This document shows, piece by piece, positions 35,417-38,064 of a DNA stretch of 38,064 bases. Origin of the DNA: Oscillatoriales cyanobacterium CG2_30_44_21 (GTDB taxonomy: Bacteria; Cyanobacteriota; Cyanobacteriia; Pseudanabaenales; Pseudanabaenaceae). Every line of letters starts with the position of its first letter. Within the stretch, counting starts at the first letter, position 1. A model generated the notes under the pieces. That model ran no database searches. It was not told the origin of the DNA and was given only the letters and a program-made list of their open reading frames with translations. The position numbers were made by a program, and so were the translations under genes. The stretch covers positions 1 to 38,064 of the forward strand of contig MNZA01000242.1 of the NCBI GenBank assembly GCA_001873375.1, in the 5' to 3' direction.

Positions 35417-38022
35417 AACCAAAAAGGCTAGCTATTTTAGAGGCTTGTTTAATCGGTTTATTGGCAGGTATCGCGGCGGTATTGCTCAAACAGGGCATTG
35501 GCTGGCTGGGGGGATGGCGAATCTATATTTCTAATGATCTGCCCACTTGGTTGGCTTTGCCTGTGATTGGCATGGCGGGCGGATTTTTATCAGGATTTTT
35601 AGTCGAAAACTTTGCCACGGAAGCATCGGGTAGTGGCATCCCTCAAGTCAAAGCCGCCTTGAGCTATGTGCCGATCGCCCTCAATTTAAGGGTGGCGATC
35701 GTCAAAGTCTCCAGTACGATCTTGTCGCTCGGTTCAGGACTAGCCCTTGGTCGTCAGGGACCCACTGTCCAAATTGGGGCAGCGATCGCAGGACAGGTCA
35801 GCCAATGGATTCCTAACTCACCTGAGTATCAACGTCAGCTAATTGCCGCAGGAGCCGCCGCAGGACTCGCCGCAGGTTTTAACGCCCCGATCGCAGGCGT
35901 ATTATTTGTGATCGAAGAACTTTTGCATGATGTTTCCAGCTTGACCCTTGGAACTGCCATCCTTGCTTCATTTATTGGCGCTACCGTTTCAAGGTTGCTC
36001 ACTGGGCAGAGCCTAGCCCAAACTATTCCTCAAGTACAGTTTACGCCCCAAGAAATTCCTTTCTTACTGATTTTAGGGCTTGCCGCAGGTTGGTTAGCGG
36101 CATTATTTAATCACGGCGTACTGGCGGCGATTCAATGGAATCGCCAAACTTTCAAAATCAAGCTGTCTTGGCGCATTGCGATCGCAGGAGGTTTATCTGG
36201 ACTAGCGATCGCGATGCTACCGATTGACTTTCGCGATAGTACGGGGCTGCAACTGTTTTTGGCAATGGGGCAGTCGGACTGGCAAGTGACCGCTAGTGCT
36301 TTTGCGGTTAGGTTCATCCTTGCTTTGATCGCCTGTAGCTCCGAAGCCCCTGGGGGACTATTCATTCCCAGTTTGATTTTGGGAGCAGCTTTAGGATCAT
36401 TAGTTGGCAATTTAGAGCAGTCGCTATTGGGAACAGGAACGCTCTCAACTTACGCCTTGTCGGGAATGGGTGCTTTTTTTGGGGCAGTTGCCAAGGTTCC
36501 AATTACCGCTTTTGTGATCGTCTTTGAGATCACGATGGATTTTAATATCATTCTTCCCTTGATGATTACCAGTGTGGTTGCCTATCTCTGTGCTGAGAAA
36601 TTCGCTCCAGGTTCTCTGTATACCCACTTACTAGAGCTAAAGGGGATTTATTTAAAAACAGACACAGGATCGGAAGACATTTGGAATGGAATGGATGCGG
36701 CGGATGTGATGCAGCGAGATGTGGAAGTTCTGTCTGATCAGATGACGATCGCCGAAGCGATGCAGACCTTTGGGCGATCGCATCATCGGGGATTTCCTGT
36801 GATCAGCAATCAGCAGCATCTAGTGGGGATTATCACCCAAATGGACTTGGTAAAGGTGTCTGAACGTCAACTTTCCAATGAATTGGCGATCGCCGAAATC
36901 ATGACTCCCAAGCCAATCAGCGTCAGCCCCGAAGAGGGACTCTCTCAGGTTTTATATCTGTTGTCCTATTACAAACTGTCCCGTCTGCCAGTAATTGATC
37001 GCCATAAGCTAGTCGGCATCATTACTCGCAGTGACATCCTGCGGGCGCAGGCTAAGCGCTTGCGCGGCGTGAGTTCCCAAACTTCTAAACCCTCCTATTT
37101 GGTTTATCAACAAAGGGGAACCGCTACGGGTCGGGGAAAATTGCTGTTACCGCTTCACAATTTGCAAACGGCAACCTATCTAATTGATATCGCCTTAGCG
37201 ATCGCCTCTGAACATAATTACGAATTGGAATGCTTACATATCATCGCGATCGCTTCCCATCTGCCACCGTCCGAAACCAGCGTGGACTTGAGCCATAGCT
37301 TGGCTTTGTTTAAGCAAGCTGCTACAGCCGCCAAACTCAAGCAAGTTCCCTTGCATACACAGGTGCGAGTAGCCCATGATACGGGGCAAGCAATTCTGGA
37401 AGTCATCGGTGATCGCAAAACAAATTTATTGATCATCGGTTGGGCTGGAAACTCTTCATCCCCAGAACGCATTTTTGGCAATACTGTCGATACGGTGGTC
37501 AGGCAAGCCGATTGTGATGTGATGCTAGTCAAATTTAGCGATCGACTCCAAAACGCCAATCCCTTCAATCAAGAATTCCGCAAACCGCAAGTTAGTTTCA
37601 ATCGTTGGCTGATTCCGATCGCGGGTGGTCCCAATGCTGAAGGAGCGATGCAGCTATTGCCATCATTGCTTTCGCTTGCGGACAATCCTGAAGCCTGTCT
37701 ATGTCAAATTTTTGCCCCAGATACAGAAGAAAATACACCTAAAAAGTCAGGAAAACCAGCCAAGAATTTAGAAAAGTATGCCGATTATCTCTTTAAAACT
37801 AAGAAATTCTCGGCGGGAGTGATATCTGTGTGTTCCAAGTCAATCGCCGATGCGATCGTTGATCTCGCCAATCAGGAACGCAGTGACGTAATTTTGTTAG
37901 GGGCAAGTCGTGAAAGTATGTTGCAGCATATTGTGCAGGGCAATATTCCTGACGCGATCGCTCGCAATAGCGACAAAACCATCATTATTTTTAAAAGAGC
38001 CACATCACAAATTTCAAATTAG
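35380..38022 (+). CDS. ClC family chloride channel/transporter with two CBS domains and C-terminal UspA-like domains
   Basis: GSGIPQVKAAL, ALGRQGPTVQIGAAIAGQ, AGFNAPIAGVLFVIEELLHD, GGLFIPSLILGA; CBS pair DVMQRDVEVLSDQMTIAEAMQTF...IMTPKPISVSPEEGLSQVLYLLSYYKLSRLPVID; Usp-like LPLHNLQTATYLIDIALAIASEHNYELECLHII... and IVDLANQERSDVILLGASRESMLQHIVQGNIPDAIARNSDKTIIIFK. Confidence 0.94.
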   Translation: MGWQVPSWQRWLKPKRLAILEACLIGLLAGIAAVLLKQGIGWLGGWRIYISNDLPTWLALPVIGMAGGFLSGFLVENFATEASGSGIPQVKAALSYVPIALNLRVAIVKVSSTILSLGSGLALGRQGPTVQIGAAIAGQVSQWIPNSPEYQRQLIAAGAAAGLAAGFNAPIAGVLFVIEELLHDVSSLTLGTAILASFIGATVSRLLTGQSLAQTIPQVQFTPQEIPFLLILGLAAGWLAALFNHGVLAAIQWNRQTFKIKLSWRIAIAGGLSGLAIAMLPIDFRDSTGLQLFLAMGQSDWQVTASAFAVRFILALIACSSEAPGGLFIPSLILGAALGSLVGNLEQSLLGTGTLSTYALSGMGAFFGAVAKVPITAFVIVFEITMDFNIILPLMITSVVAYLCAEKFAPGSLYTHLLELKGIYLKTDTGSEDIWNGMDAADVMQRDVEVLSDQMTIAEAMQTFGRSHHRGFPVISNQQHLVGIITQMDLVKVSERQLSNELAIAEIMTPKPISVSPEEGLSQVLYLLSYYKLSRLPVIDRHKLVGIITRSDILRAQAKRLRGVSSQTSKPSYLVYQQRGTATGRGKLLLPLHNLQTATYLIDIALAIASEHNYELECLHIIAIASHLPPSETSVDLSHSLALFKQAATAAKLKQVPLHTQVRVAHDTGQAILEVIGDRKTNLLIIGWAGNSSSPERIFGNTVDTVVRQADCDVMLVKFSDRLQNANPFNQEFRKPQVSFNRWLIPIAGGPNAEGAMQLLPSLLSLADNPEACLCQIFAPDTEENTPKKSGKPAKNLEKYADYLFKTKKFSAGVISVCSKSIADAIVDLANQERSDVILLGASRESMLQHIVQGNIPDAIARNSDKTIIIFKRATSQISN

Positions 38023-38046
38023 GAAATGGCAAAGCCATTTCCTAAT
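38018..38046. repeat. Palindrome, 13-bp arms, loop aaa (AAATGGC subfamily); contains stop codon of ClC gene
   Basis: attaggaaatggc-aaa-gccatttcctaat. Confidence 0.9.
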
Positions 38047-38064
38047 CCCTTCCCATTGAAAAAT

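Overview
The window reads as cyanobacterial chromosome: many HIP1 sites (GCGATCGC), ndhF/ndhD of the CO2-uptake type, cyanobacterial-type gshA, and a PatD-like protein. A Pseudanabaena-like host is an inference only. Most genes are housekeeping: a hybrid histidine kinase (cut by the left edge), aat, murG, an M61 peptidase, an SPFH protein, class I lysyl-tRNA synthetase, moeB, sufS, ndhF-ndhD, ffh, gshA, DUF3095, smc, cobK and a ClC-CBS-USP protein. Three layers of structure are not explained by the genes. (1) There is a dense family of roughly 25-30 intergenic palindromes. Each has near-perfect 11-29 bp arms around a 3-nt loop closed by C-G pairs. At least two core subfamilies can be read (GTTCCGCCCGC-NNN-GCGGGCGGAAC and AAATGGC-NNN-GCCATTT). 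Their outer arms differ by locus but stay complementary, several changes are compensatory, copies are chained by sharing arm sequence, and arms often run into stop codons. (2) A 23.0-27.8 kb toxin-antitoxin/accessory island (Uma2, DUF433-DUF5615, MazF, DUF29, YefM-YoeB, BrnTA) is punctuated by four same-orientation copies of a 40-bp repeat bounded by HIP1 sites, one copy per module boundary. (3) There is decay and miniature-element debris: two MITE-like elements with a related interior but different terminal inverted repeats, a split IS1-family transposase with a palindromic element at the breakpoint, a probable IS66 tail, an internally deleted Uma2, and a DUF5684-like gene with one in-frame TAG. 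All calls come from reading the sequence by eye; no searches were run.
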